Shown: in pieces, positions 51,400 to 60,576 of the stretch | How positions within the stretch are numbered: position 1 is the first letter of the stretch | Layout of the letters: each line of letters begins with the position of its first letter | Assembly: GCA_017474515.1 (NCBI GenBank) | Contig: JAFVHN010000017.1 | Coordinates: forward strand, 1 to 64,000 | Direction: 5' to 3' | DNA from: Prevotella sp. | Lineage (GTDB): Bacteria > Bacteroidota > Bacteroidia > Bacteroidales > Bacteroidaceae | Length of the DNA: 64,000 nucleotides | Made by a program: the position numbers and the translations under genes | The notes under the pieces: generated by a model | What the model was told of the DNA's origin: nothing | The model's database searches: none | Seen by the model: the letters and a program-made list of their open reading frames with translations, nothing else

Positions 51400-52668
51400 A
51401 TGGCACAGTTTATAGCATATAGCATAGGAGTATTCCTTATTGTCATACTCCTTTTGGTGATTATACTGCTCGTGGCGAAAAAATATCTTTCGCCCTCGGG
51501 CAACGTGAATATAACGGTCAACGGCGACAGGGTGCTCAACGTTCCGCAAGGCAACAACCTGATGGCCACACTCAACGAGAACGGCATCTTCCTGCCGTCG
51601 GCATGTGGCGGAAAAGCCTCGTGCGGACAGTGCAAGGTGCAGGTGCTCGAAGGTGGGGGCGAGATACTCGACTCCGAAAAGCCCCACTTCACCCGCAAGG
51701 AGATAAAGAACCACTGGCGACTGGGATGCCAGTGCAAGGTGAAGGGCGACCTCAACATCCATGTCGATGAAAGCATTCTCGGAGTGAGGGAGTACGAGTG
51801 TACCGTCATCTCCAACAAGAACGTGGCAACGTTCATCAAGGAATTCAAGGTGCAGCTGCCTCCGGGCGCACACATGGACTTCCTGCCCGGCTCTTACGCA
51901 CAGATAAAGATTCCGGCCTTCGACTGCATCGACTACGACAAGGACTTCGACAAAGCCCTCATCGGCGACGAATACCTGCCCTCGTGGCAGAAGTTCGGGC
52001 TCTTCCCGCTGAAGTGCAAGAACCCCGAGCCCACCATTCGCGCATACTCCATGGCCAACTATCCGGCCGAGGGCGACGTGTTCATGCTCACCGTGAGAAT
52101 AGCAACACCGCCGTTCAAACCCGACCGCAGCGGCTTCATGGACGTCAACCCCGGCATCGCCTCGTCGTATATCTTCTCGCTGAAGCCCGGCGACAAGGTC
52201 ATCATGAGCGGACCCTTCGGCGATTTCCACCCACACTTCGACTCGAAGAAGGAAATGATATGGGTGGGCGGAGGCGCCGGCATGGCTCCCCTGCGTGCGC
52301 AAATCATGCACATGACCAAAACCCTGCACACCACCGACCGTGAAATGCACTATTTCTACGGCGCAAGGGCACTCAACGAGGTGTTCTATCTCGACGATTT
52401 CCTCGGCCTGGAGAAGGAATATCCCAACTTCCACTTCCACCTGGCCCTCGACCGTCCGGACCCCGCCGCCGATGCCGCCGGCGTGAAATACACCCCGGGC
52501 TTCGTACACCAGGTGATGCTCAACACCTACCTGAAGGACCACGAGGCACCCGAAGACGTGGAGTACTACATGTGCGGCCCCGGCCCCATGTCGGCAGCCG
52601 TCGTCTCCATGCTCGATTCCCTCGGCGTTGACCCCGAAAGCATCATGTACGACAACTTCGGAGGATAG
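51400..52668 (+). CDS. nqrF: Na+-NQR subunit F, NADH dehydrogenase
   Basis: This 422-residue subunit is the electron entry point. It has an N-terminal membrane helix, a [2Fe-2S] ferredoxin domain (SACGGKASCGQCKVQVLEGG, with a fourth Cys in LGCQC), an FAD-binding segment (RAYSMANYPAEG) and an NADH-binding domain (WVGGGAGMAPLRAQI, ending YYMCGPGPMSAAVV and the terminal NFGG). All cofactor motifs are present. Confidence 0.97.
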   Translation: MAQFIAYSIGVFLIVILLLVIILLVAKKYLSPSGNVNITVNGDRVLNVPQGNNLMATLNENGIFLPSACGGKASCGQCKVQVLEGGGEILDSEKPHFTRKEIKNHWRLGCQCKVKGDLNIHVDESILGVREYECTVISNKNVATFIKEFKVQLPPGAHMDFLPGSYAQIKIPAFDCIDYDKDFDKALIGDEYLPSWQKFGLFPLKCKNPEPTIRAYSMANYPAEGDVFMLTVRIATPPFKPDRSGFMDVNPGIASSYIFSLKPGDKVIMSGPFGDFHPHFDSKKEMIWVGGGAGMAPLRAQIMHMTKTLHTTDREMHYFYGARALNEVFYLDDFLGLEKEYPNFHFHLALDRPDPAADAAGVKYTPGFVHQVMLNTYLKDHEAPEDVEYYMCGPGPMSAAVVSMLDSLGVDPESIMYDNFGG

Positions 52669-52742
52669 GAATCAACTCTATTCCCGAGTTTTTCTTGCCT
52701 GCCCGATGCCTTTCTGTGTGTCGGAACACTGGCAATAATCAC

Positions 52743-52789
52743 GGCCATTTTCCTACCCGAAAGGGTGGGGAAATGGCCCTGCTTTTTTG
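52743..52789 (+). terminator. Terminator of the nqr operon
   Basis: GGCCATTTTCCTACCC pairs with GGGTGGGGAAATGGCC through 16 bp (two G-T pairs and one mismatch at most) with a GAAA tetraloop, followed by TGCTTTTTTG. Confidence 0.9.
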
Positions 52790-52949
52790 TTATTCCTGTT
52801 TTACCCCATAAAGGTGTTTAACAACTAATTGGCTGAAATGGATGATTGATGTTAGCGATGCTACATCATTCCACGTATTGATAATTCTGAATGATATGGA
52901 GCTTCCCACTCTCCTCCCAGCACAAATAAAGATAAAATTTCTTGTTATT

Positions 52950-52981
52950 TTTGCAAGTTCCAAATAAAATGCGTATTTTTG
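52950..52981 (+). promoter_or_regulatory. Promoter of the surface-protein cluster
   Basis: TTTGC (52950-52954), a 19-bp spacer and TATTTTTG (52974-52981) on the plus strand match the consensus. The leader is about 45 nt. Confidence 0.85.
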
Positions 52982-53033
52982 CACATTGTTAATCTTTACG
53001 TATAATTATCTGCCTTAATCAAATAGTTTAATT

Positions 53034-56000
53034 ATGAACAAGATAGTACGTATATTATTACTAATCGCTTGCCTTCTGCTTTACTGGGACCGTTCTTTCG
53101 CAAGTGGTAATTCACATAATGGGAACATAGTATTTGCCGACGACTTGGTTAAAGCTATTTGTGTGGAAAACTGGGACACGAACGGCGACGGGGAACTGAG
53201 TTACGATGAGGCCGCTTATGTGACGGACCTGGGAGGTGTGTTCCGTGGGAAGGATATTACACAATTCTACGAGTTAAACTACTTTACTGGGTTGACAGTG
53301 ATTGGTGAAGGAGTTTTTGATGGTTGTCATAACCTGGTTTCCATCATCATACCAAATAATGTGACAACGATTGCCCAATATGCTTTCTATGATGATAACA
53401 AATTGGAAAACATCTCTTTACCTAGTAAATTGAACAGTATAGAAAAACGGGCATTCGCCAGATGTTCAAGTCTGAAATCCGTTACTTGTCATGCTTTTTC
53501 ACCTCCAGTTCTTGGAGAGAATGTTTTTTATATGGTATCACTGTCAGATGCCACCTTATATGTGAAACCACGCCGTGTTTACCATTACACGAATGATGAG
53601 GTGGATAATGTTACAACTGAATGGGGGGCCTTCGGAACCATTACCGAGCTAACGTGGCCGAAGAGTTATGAACTGTCGGAAAACGGGCGCACTCTTGTCT
53701 ATTGGTATGGCAAAGAGACATCCATCGACATGACGGCCAACCCTGAGCTCAACGAGGTGCGCGTTATCGGTGAAAACGCTTTCTACAATGACGATGACCT
53801 GGAAATCATTGTATTCCCTGAAAAGTTACGCATTATCGGAGAAAGTGCATTTTTCTATTCCGACGCCCTACATTCTGTTACAATTCCTTTAAGTGTGGAA
53901 AGAATTGAAGGGTGGGCATTTGCCGGCTGCAGTTCCATGACAGATGTGGTTGTCTTAAATCCGAAAACAACCCTTGGACAACAATGTTTCCGCACCTGCA
54001 CATCGCTGACAAATGTGCAGCTTCCCGCCGATCTTAGAGTTTTACCCGAAAGAGTGTTTGGCAATTGCTGGGCGTTAGAGAGCATCACGCTGCCTGAGAG
54101 GCTTACAACCATCAGCAACAGCGCTTTCTATGGTTGCAGGGTTTTGGCTTCTATTACCATTCCCAACTACGTGACCAATATAGGAAACGAAGCATTTATG
54201 AATTGTCAGCGGTTACTGTCTGTGACGTCATTGCCTGTAATACCACCGACATTGGGCAGCGATGTTTTCTATGGTGTTCCCCAATCCTCGGCAACATTAC
54301 ATGTGCGTCGCCGCAGCAGCTCCAGATATAACGACGGCGACGAAAGCGAGCCGTCGGAATGGAAGAACTTTGGTACCTTCTTGGCCGATGCCGAAGATGA
54401 TACGAGGTTTATTCTTTCTGAAGACGGCAGTACATTGGTATGGTGGCTGAGCGAGGAGGCTGATGTAGACATGACTGCCGATAATGAGTTGTCAGAAGTT
54501 ACAGCTATCGGAAGCCGTGCTTTCGACCGTATGGTAAACCTCACTCATTTAGTATTGTCTGACGGTCTTACAAGAATTGGCGAAATGGCTTTTTCTTGGT
54601 GTGAAAACCTGACAGACTTCATCATCCCAGAAAGCGTGAATACCATTGAGGATTACAGTTTCCGTGGCTGTGAGCGGCTGACATCCATATCGTTGCCGCC
54701 AAACCTGACAAATGTAAGTAAAGGGTTGTTTGGCCGATGCAGAAATCTTAAGGAGGTTTGGATTCCCGATAGGGTGACATCAATCGGTGAGAGTGCATTT
54801 TATTCTTGTGATTCTTTGAAGTCAATCATTCTGCCTAAGAGCCTCCGTTCCCTTGGCAAAAACGTGTTCTATGATTGCAAGGCGCTGTCTACGGTGTTCA
54901 TGCCCGATCAAGTAAACAGTTTCGGCGAAGAATTGTTCCGCGATTGTAAAAGTCTGACATCGTTCAGCCTTCCTTCTGCCCTTACAAGCCTGCCGCGTAG
55001 TGTGTTTCAAGATTGTACCAACCTTCGTTCTGTTGTGCTTCCACCTTCTCTTACTATTATCGGAAACAGGGCCTTCGCTTCTTGTGACTCTTTGAGATAC
55101 ATTGAAGTTCCACGGACGGTTATAAAGATAGATGAATATGCTTTTTCCTCTTGCGACTCATTGAAACAAGTGGTGTTCCAGGGCATTCATTCATTGGAGC
55201 AGCCTCCCTCACTAACTACGATTGAAAATTATGCTTTTAACCAGTGCTATGGACTCCAAAGTATAGAGTTGCCGGCTACCGTGAGTTCCATTGGAAAACA
55301 AGCTTTTCGATATTGCGCTAACCTGAGAAGTTTTGTCTGCCACAGCATAACACCGCCGACATTAGGAGAAAAGGTGTTCCTCAGGATGCCGCAGGCTGAG
55401 GCTACGCTCTACGTGCCGGAAAACAGCATTAGCGATTATGCCAATGCTGACCAGTGGAATGAGTTTTGTAATCGCGAAGCCCTTGTGGTGGAATGGGAGA
55501 AGACGGAAACACTGGCCATAAATGAAGTGGTAAGCAAGATTTACAATACGATGGTGATGGTGAAAGGCAAAGCAGGACATGGTATACGGCCTTTCCAAAT
55601 CAGCAAGTATGAAGTGACACAGGACATTTGGCAGGCTGTCATGGAGGCCAATCCAGCCTCTTTGAAGGACGATGAATTCCCTGTAGATAATGTCAGTTGG
55701 GATGACTGCCAGACATTCCTCAATAACCTCAACGTTCTCTCCGACCTCACCTTCCGCCTGCCCACCGAGGAAGAATGGGAATATGCCGCACAGGGCGGCA
55801 CCCTCGGCCTGCCGACGACCTTCGCTGGCGGCGACGACATCGATGCCATCGCGTGGTATAAAGGCAACGCCAGCGGACAAATACATCTCACTGGCTCTAA
55901 ACAAGCCAACGAGACAGGTCTATTCGATATGACCGGCAACGTGGAGGAATGGACACAGACCGAGACTTCGGGACGCTATGTCGCCAAGGGCGGCAACTAT

Positions 56001-56513
56001 AACACAACTGAAACCAATGCCGTGTTGACAGGCCGCAACACATATACGCCAGACACTCGCCGCGCTGGACTTGGCTTCCGTTTGGTACTTGACGCGCCAA
56101 CTATGGTTACCGATCCCAAAGTGCTCGTTATCCTAACCCACGACGGCACGGAAACCACCTACTATCTGAGGAAACTTCCCAAGGTGACAGTAGAGAATGA
56201 CGAACTAGTGGTGAAAGCTGAGAGATCCACAGTACGCTTTCCTATTTTTCAGATTAGAAAGATGACTTACAAGCCCACAGACCCCGTTCCCACACAAGTT
56301 GAACAGGATGCACCTTGGCGTATGACCCAAGAGGCAGTGCTGTTCAACGACTTGCCAGAGAACTCCATCGTCAATGTCTATACCACCGATGGTAGGTGCG
56401 TGGGCAACTATAAGGCTGACAACGGCTCTTATTCTCTTTCACTGAATGCTTTCTCTCCAGGCATTTATATCATCAATGTGAATGGCATTACCTTTAAAAT
56501 ATTTAAGAGATGA
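53034..56513 (+). CDS. Secreted LRR (BspA-type) protein with formylglycine-enzyme-like domain and T9SS tail
   Basis: The 1159-residue product has a signal peptide, an EF-hand-like loop at about residue 45 (DTNGDGELSYDEAAY), and about 20 LRR_5 repeats in three blocks between residues 80 and 785 (for example VNTIEDYSFRGCERLTSISL). Residues about 838-1020 are an SUMF1/formylglycine-generating-enzyme-type domain (KYEVTQDIWQAVMEANP, RLPTEEEWEYAAQGG, DMTGNVEEWTQTE, then GLGFRLVLD). The C-terminus (VYTTDGRCVGNYKADNGSYS, GIYIINVNGITFKIFKR) is a sorting domain. The enzyme-like domain may bind ligands rather than catalyse. It overlaps the next gene by 4 bp. Confidence 0.88.
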   Translation: MNKIVRILLLIACLLLYWDRSFASGNSHNGNIVFADDLVKAICVENWDTNGDGELSYDEAAYVTDLGGVFRGKDITQFYELNYFTGLTVIGEGVFDGCHNLVSIIIPNNVTTIAQYAFYDDNKLENISLPSKLNSIEKRAFARCSSLKSVTCHAFSPPVLGENVFYMVSLSDATLYVKPRRVYHYTNDEVDNVTTEWGAFGTITELTWPKSYELSENGRTLVYWYGKETSIDMTANPELNEVRVIGENAFYNDDDLEIIVFPEKLRIIGESAFFYSDALHSVTIPLSVERIEGWAFAGCSSMTDVVVLNPKTTLGQQCFRTCTSLTNVQLPADLRVLPERVFGNCWALESITLPERLTTISNSAFYGCRVLASITIPNYVTNIGNEAFMNCQRLLSVTSLPVIPPTLGSDVFYGVPQSSATLHVRRRSSSRYNDGDESEPSEWKNFGTFLADAEDDTRFILSEDGSTLVWWLSEEADVDMTADNELSEVTAIGSRAFDRMVNLTHLVLSDGLTRIGEMAFSWCENLTDFIIPESVNTIEDYSFRGCERLTSISLPPNLTNVSKGLFGRCRNLKEVWIPDRVTSIGESAFYSCDSLKSIILPKSLRSLGKNVFYDCKALSTVFMPDQVNSFGEELFRDCKSLTSFSLPSALTSLPRSVFQDCTNLRSVVLPPSLTIIGNRAFASCDSLRYIEVPRTVIKIDEYAFSSCDSLKQVVFQGIHSLEQPPSLTTIENYAFNQCYGLQSIELPATVSSIGKQAFRYCANLRSFVCHSITPPTLGEKVFLRMPQAEATLYVPENSISDYANADQWNEFCNREALVVEWEKTETLAINEVVSKIYNTMVMVKGKAGHGIRPFQISKYEVTQDIWQAVMEANPASLKDDEFPVDNVSWDDCQTFLNNLNVLSDLTFRLPTEEEWEYAAQGGTLGLPTTFAGGDDIDAIAWYKGNASGQIHLTGSKQANETGLFDMTGNVEEWTQTETSGRYVAKGGNYNTTETNAVLTGRNTYTPDTRRAGLGFRLVLDAPTMVTDPKVLVILTHDGTETTYYLRKLPKVTVENDELVVKAERSTVRFPIFQIRKMTYKPTDPVPTQVEQDAPWRMTQEAVLFNDLPENSIVNVYTTDGRCVGNYKADNGSYSLSLNAFSPGIYIINVNGITFKIFKR

Positions 56514-58726
56514 AAACTCCATATAGAATCATTCGGATGTTGCTTGCGGCTGCACTCCTCTCACACTACACCCTTACCGCTACGCCTGTTTTGGCACAGA
56601 ACAAGACTCTATACGTTTACCGAAATGACGGCGGCTTCGACGCTTTCTTCAACGAAGATGTTGACAGCATCGTTTACAGTACCGTCAGCGACAGTCTTAC
56701 ATATGACCAGGTGGCCGTGCAGGAAATATGGACGAAGAATGGTGTGACGCGCATCCCTGTTGATGCCATCGACAGCATTTCATTCCAAACTCCTCAACCT
56801 TTATTCCGCAATAATGTGTTCCACCTGACGCGCGACGTGCTGTCTTACGTGACCAATGCCACGCAGACGGAGCTAACGTTTAAGTCAACGACACCCGCCA
56901 GCAAGCGGCCCGTACAAGGGCAGGTGGTCATCAGTGATTACTTTGACGAACCTGTCACCGGTGTTTTTGCAGGAAAGGTAACATCGGTGTCACGCAACGG
57001 CGGCGATTGGGTAGTGACTTGCGGCTACGTGTCATTCGATGAGATTTTCGAGCGCGTTGCACTCGTCGGCAAGTCTGTTTTTTGCGAGGAGAACTCGGCT
57101 GCCGCGAAACGGTTCGCCCCCAAACGCTCTAACGACGAGGATTTGAGATGGTGGGAATTGGCAGATAAAAGCGGTTCCTACATTATTAATAACTTAGGCA
57201 CCCTCTCCTTAGATATAGGCAAACACATTACTTTCAAGGACAAAGACCCGGTTTTCATCTGCACATACTCTTTTTATGCCAACCTTGGATACTACAAGTT
57301 GACTGTGGATGTGGAGAGCACGCATGACATTACCGCTGACTTCACATTTGAGTTGGGAAACAAGGACGAACTCAAAAACATAAAAAGTCCCAGTATTTCG
57401 GAGTTGGTGTCCAAGCAGGCAGATTATGACTTTCTTAAGAATATGGCTGGGATAGACGAGCCTTCTATGTCACAAAGATTATTGAATGGCGGTCCTGTCT
57501 GGTTCATTCCAATCTGTCCAGCAGTTATTGCGGGTATTCGCGTTTTCCCATATTTGCAGATAAGCGGTTCGCTTTATGCTCAAGTGGAATTGCCAATTAC
57601 CCTTGCGACCTCCCATGGTTTTACGGCATACGGGACCACTGCATCACCATTCTCTCCTGTTTTAGTTCCTCATACTAATGGTATAAAAAAGCCCCTTGAT
57701 GTACTTGGCCTTCACTTCAGCACTCGGTTTGAGGAAGCTAAAGGCACTTTGGGCGTTAATGGTTCTGCGGAAGCAGGGCTTGGTCTCACCCTGTTCTTTA
57801 AGGCTGGTGGGGCTTTGTTACAAGGCAGTGTCACGGCAAAGGCTGGATTAAGTCTCAATGGAGATGCTAATATCAGTACAGATGGTTTTGTAGGTGACGA
57901 GGCTGATGGTAATGGCGGCATGTGGAACTGGTACAGGAGTTTGGCTGATTCCAAAGTTTCGGTAAATGGACAGGTTAAGATTGAGCCGAAACTCGAAATC
58001 TTAAAAGTAGATTTGGTGTCTATGGCAAAAGAAATGTTCTTGGACGATTTGCCAGAATTTAAATGGAAGAGTAAGCCATGGGAGATTTATAAGGCGTATC
58101 TTTTCCCAGAATTCACAGCACCCGAAGTGATGCATTCTGACTTCACCCAGCCTCAAGGTACACTTGTATCAAGCACCGTTTCGCGCAATATCCTTATTCC
58201 CGGAAAAGTGGGGCTAAGGGTTAATAATGCTTTAGGGAAAAAGGTAAAAGAAGAGTACATGGGCACTTATTATCAGGAAAAAAGCAGTTCAAACCTCTTG
58301 ACAATGGACATCTCCGACCTCACTCCTGGTGCCCGTTACTCCATTCTTCCCATGTTTAAGTGGGGAGAGAATTTGAGCATTTGTGCTTGGCCCCCGACAA
58401 AACTGACGATTCCCCTTGCCATGACCTTGGAACTCCCGGAGATGATTGTGGCTGTCGATGAAACGGAAAGCGTTGAAATTGAGGACGGATGGGGTGATTA
58501 TGAGGCCGTCAGCATGGATGAAACCATTGCCATATGTGCCATACGCAAAGAGACCAATAACGGCAAGGACACTTTCTATGTGGACGTGACCGGCAAGACG
58601 ACAGGCGTAGTGAATGTAAAGGTGAGGGACAAAGTGTCGCGTGAAGAACAGATACTGGTGACGACAGTAGCTCCTAAAGACACCGGACAGGGAAACATCT
58701 CCGACATGCAGGGAATAGAGCTTTGA
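56510..58726 (+). CDS. Large secreted protein, family not recognised
   Basis: The 738-residue product has a signal peptide (cleavage near TPVLAQ). The N-terminal 90 residues carry two DSIxYS/DSISFQT-type segments (NEDVDSIVYSTVSDS, VDAIDSISFQTPQP), a pattern seen at the start of many Prevotella surface proteins. The rest is beta-rich with repeated Gly-rich strands near 420-470 (GLGLTLFFKAGGALLQGSVT). The C-terminal 120 residues resemble an Ig-like domain (ALTLELPEMIVAVDET region). No C-terminal sorting domain is obvious. ATGA overlap with the upstream gene suggests they work together. Confidence 0.65.
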   Translation: MKTPYRIIRMLLAAALLSHYTLTATPVLAQNKTLYVYRNDGGFDAFFNEDVDSIVYSTVSDSLTYDQVAVQEIWTKNGVTRIPVDAIDSISFQTPQPLFRNNVFHLTRDVLSYVTNATQTELTFKSTTPASKRPVQGQVVISDYFDEPVTGVFAGKVTSVSRNGGDWVVTCGYVSFDEIFERVALVGKSVFCEENSAAAKRFAPKRSNDEDLRWWELADKSGSYIINNLGTLSLDIGKHITFKDKDPVFICTYSFYANLGYYKLTVDVESTHDITADFTFELGNKDELKNIKSPSISELVSKQADYDFLKNMAGIDEPSMSQRLLNGGPVWFIPICPAVIAGIRVFPYLQISGSLYAQVELPITLATSHGFTAYGTTASPFSPVLVPHTNGIKKPLDVLGLHFSTRFEEAKGTLGVNGSAEAGLGLTLFFKAGGALLQGSVTAKAGLSLNGDANISTDGFVGDEADGNGGMWNWYRSLADSKVSVNGQVKIEPKLEILKVDLVSMAKEMFLDDLPEFKWKSKPWEIYKAYLFPEFTAPEVMHSDFTQPQGTLVSSTVSRNILIPGKVGLRVNNALGKKVKEEYMGTYYQEKSSSNLLTMDISDLTPGARYSILPMFKWGENLSICAWPPTKLTIPLAMTLELPEMIVAVDETESVEIEDGWGDYEAVSMDETIAICAIRKETNNGKDTFYVDVTGKTTGVVNVKVRDKVSREEQILVTTVAPKDTGQGNISDMQGIEL

Positions 58727-58784
58727 ACAATAAACGTCAAACAAATAATAATAACTGTTTATTTCACTTTTTCAATTAAATAAG

Positions 58785-60473
58785 ATGAAGACAATTATAA
58801 ACATATTTGCTGTGGTTGTTGTACTCTTTATGGTTATCAGCTGCAGCGGTACTGACGAGGAATATGAAAACCCGGTTCCCGCGCAAAATACAAAACAGGA
58901 AGGTACGCGCTATGTGACAATTACGGCGGAGATGCCCGAAGAGGAATCCGAGACAAGGGTGGGCTTCAGTTCCACCGATGGTCTTAACCTGCACTTATAT
59001 TGGAGCTACGGAGAAAAAGTTCATTTGTTCATCTATCAGAATAACAAAGTGTTTGACCTGGGAGAGCATGCCGTAAGTAATATCTCGAATGACGGCCACT
59101 CATGCCAAATCAATGTCCCACTGCCGCTTGAGTTGGACATAACGAAGAAATACCGGCTCTCGGGCCTTACAGGCATTGAGGGAAGCATGGACGAGAGTGG
59201 TGTGTTGCAATGCAGTGGTGAGCGCATGGTTATCAGCCCCAACACGTTCTCTGTGCCTATGTATTTCACCGTTTTGGCTGGACTTCAAGATTTTACAGTG
59301 TCGTTCAAACATATCGGAGCCATTGAAGTGCTGCATCTTACCAACCAGACCGCCCGTCAAATTCATTATGAGCCTTTGGGTTACCAGTCATCCGTGAAAT
59401 GGTGGTTTGACGCCTTTACCTGTCAGCCTACAAAAGGTGTCTATAATGAACTGCCATACACGCCTGAATGGGTGGGCGCCACCGACATTGCCGGAGGTTA
59501 TACACGTGAGTTTTACACTTGGTTTGTTCCCAACGGCAACCGCATGACCAACGCCCGCCTTGTGGCCGAGATTAACGGCGGACATGCTGTTTCGGCGAAT
59601 GAGAAATCCTCCTCGGTGACCTTCCAGCGAGGCAAGGCTTATCATGTGCGGGCCGCTTGGAATGGAGCGCGCCTATTCTTTGGCGATGAGGACGTTGAGG
59701 CTTATGATGTCGTGTACTCTATGAACCCTATGCACTGGTTTGCAGTCCACTCCTTTGATGGTGAGAAATTTCTCAATACATGGGACATTGACCCCGATGG
59801 AAACGGATATCCGTCAACCACAGGTGGTCCCTCGGATTATGATTCGGGTGATACGCATTATCGCACACCTACTATTGAGGAGTGGCGTGTAATGTTTCCC
59901 ACTCATGATGAGATGCTGGTGTTCGACGAGGCAAGGGACACTTTTAACTGCGTGGAAACCATTGAGATAAAAAAACAAACCATGCGTTTCCTGTCCGATT
60001 ACCGCAATTTGGGCAATGGCGTGTCTTATGCGCTCCGCATGAAGAGCAACCGCAGCAACCATTGTTACGCTTACCGGTACGCCATGTATGTCATCCCCAA
60101 GGAGAACTACGACCTGAAATACCTTTCAGTCACCAGTCGCTTCATTGATGACAAGAGTATTGGCTTGGATGCCATTGCCAATGAATCATTCTGGGCCACG
60201 CAAATGGCGGGGGACCAACGGCATATCTTTCCGTTCCACGGTTATTATTATACGCATGGTTCTGCAGATTGGCATTGGACTGCTTATTCTCCTCATTTAG
60301 GAGAAGGTGGCGTTTACTGGGCCATTTTAGGAAATGAGGGAAACGAAATTTGGAGTAATGTGTTGATAATTAACAATCACACAATAACCACTTCCCGTTG
60401 GAATTGGAATCATCATGACCCATGGAACTCGTACAATTACTACGCCATGCAACGTTTCATTATAGACGATTAG
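58785..60473 (+). CDS. Fimbrillin-like surface lipoprotein
   Basis: The 562-residue lipoprotein (lipobox MVISCSG) follows the fimbrillin/Mfa-like layout: an acidic start, VTITAEMPEEESETRVGFSS, WSYGEKVHLFIYQN, and then beta-sandwich repeats including YRLSGLTGIEGSMDESG. The C-terminal half (PTIEEWRVMFPTHDEMLVFD-like: TPTIEEWRVMFPTHDE, later YALRMKSNRSNHCYAYRYAM) resembles the Fib-succ major paralogous domain. Such proteins are pilus subunits or cell-surface binding proteins. It is 58 bp after the previous gene. Confidence 0.7.
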   Translation: MKTIINIFAVVVVLFMVISCSGTDEEYENPVPAQNTKQEGTRYVTITAEMPEEESETRVGFSSTDGLNLHLYWSYGEKVHLFIYQNNKVFDLGEHAVSNISNDGHSCQINVPLPLELDITKKYRLSGLTGIEGSMDESGVLQCSGERMVISPNTFSVPMYFTVLAGLQDFTVSFKHIGAIEVLHLTNQTARQIHYEPLGYQSSVKWWFDAFTCQPTKGVYNELPYTPEWVGATDIAGGYTREFYTWFVPNGNRMTNARLVAEINGGHAVSANEKSSSVTFQRGKAYHVRAAWNGARLFFGDEDVEAYDVVYSMNPMHWFAVHSFDGEKFLNTWDIDPDGNGYPSTTGGPSDYDSGDTHYRTPTIEEWRVMFPTHDEMLVFDEARDTFNCVETIEIKKQTMRFLSDYRNLGNGVSYALRMKSNRSNHCYAYRYAMYVIPKENYDLKYLSVTSRFIDDKSIGLDAIANESFWATQMAGDQRHIFPFHGYYYTHGSADWHWTAYSPHLGEGGVYWAILGNEGNEIWSNVLIINNHTITTSRWNWNHHDPWNSYNYYAMQRFIIDD

Positions 60474-60576
60474 CTTCGCACTCCTATTTGGAACCCCGTC
60501 CTGACAGATTGTAATTTATCAGTCGTGGATATCAGTATTTTAATTCGAGAAACCGATTAGTTTATAAATAACAATT

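Larger units (their letters stand above)
52669..53033. other. Intergenic stretch after nqrF
   Basis: It contains the nqr terminator (52743-52789) and the promoter at 52950-52981 for the next gene. The sequence between them is AT-rich and shows no gene. Confidence 0.7.
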
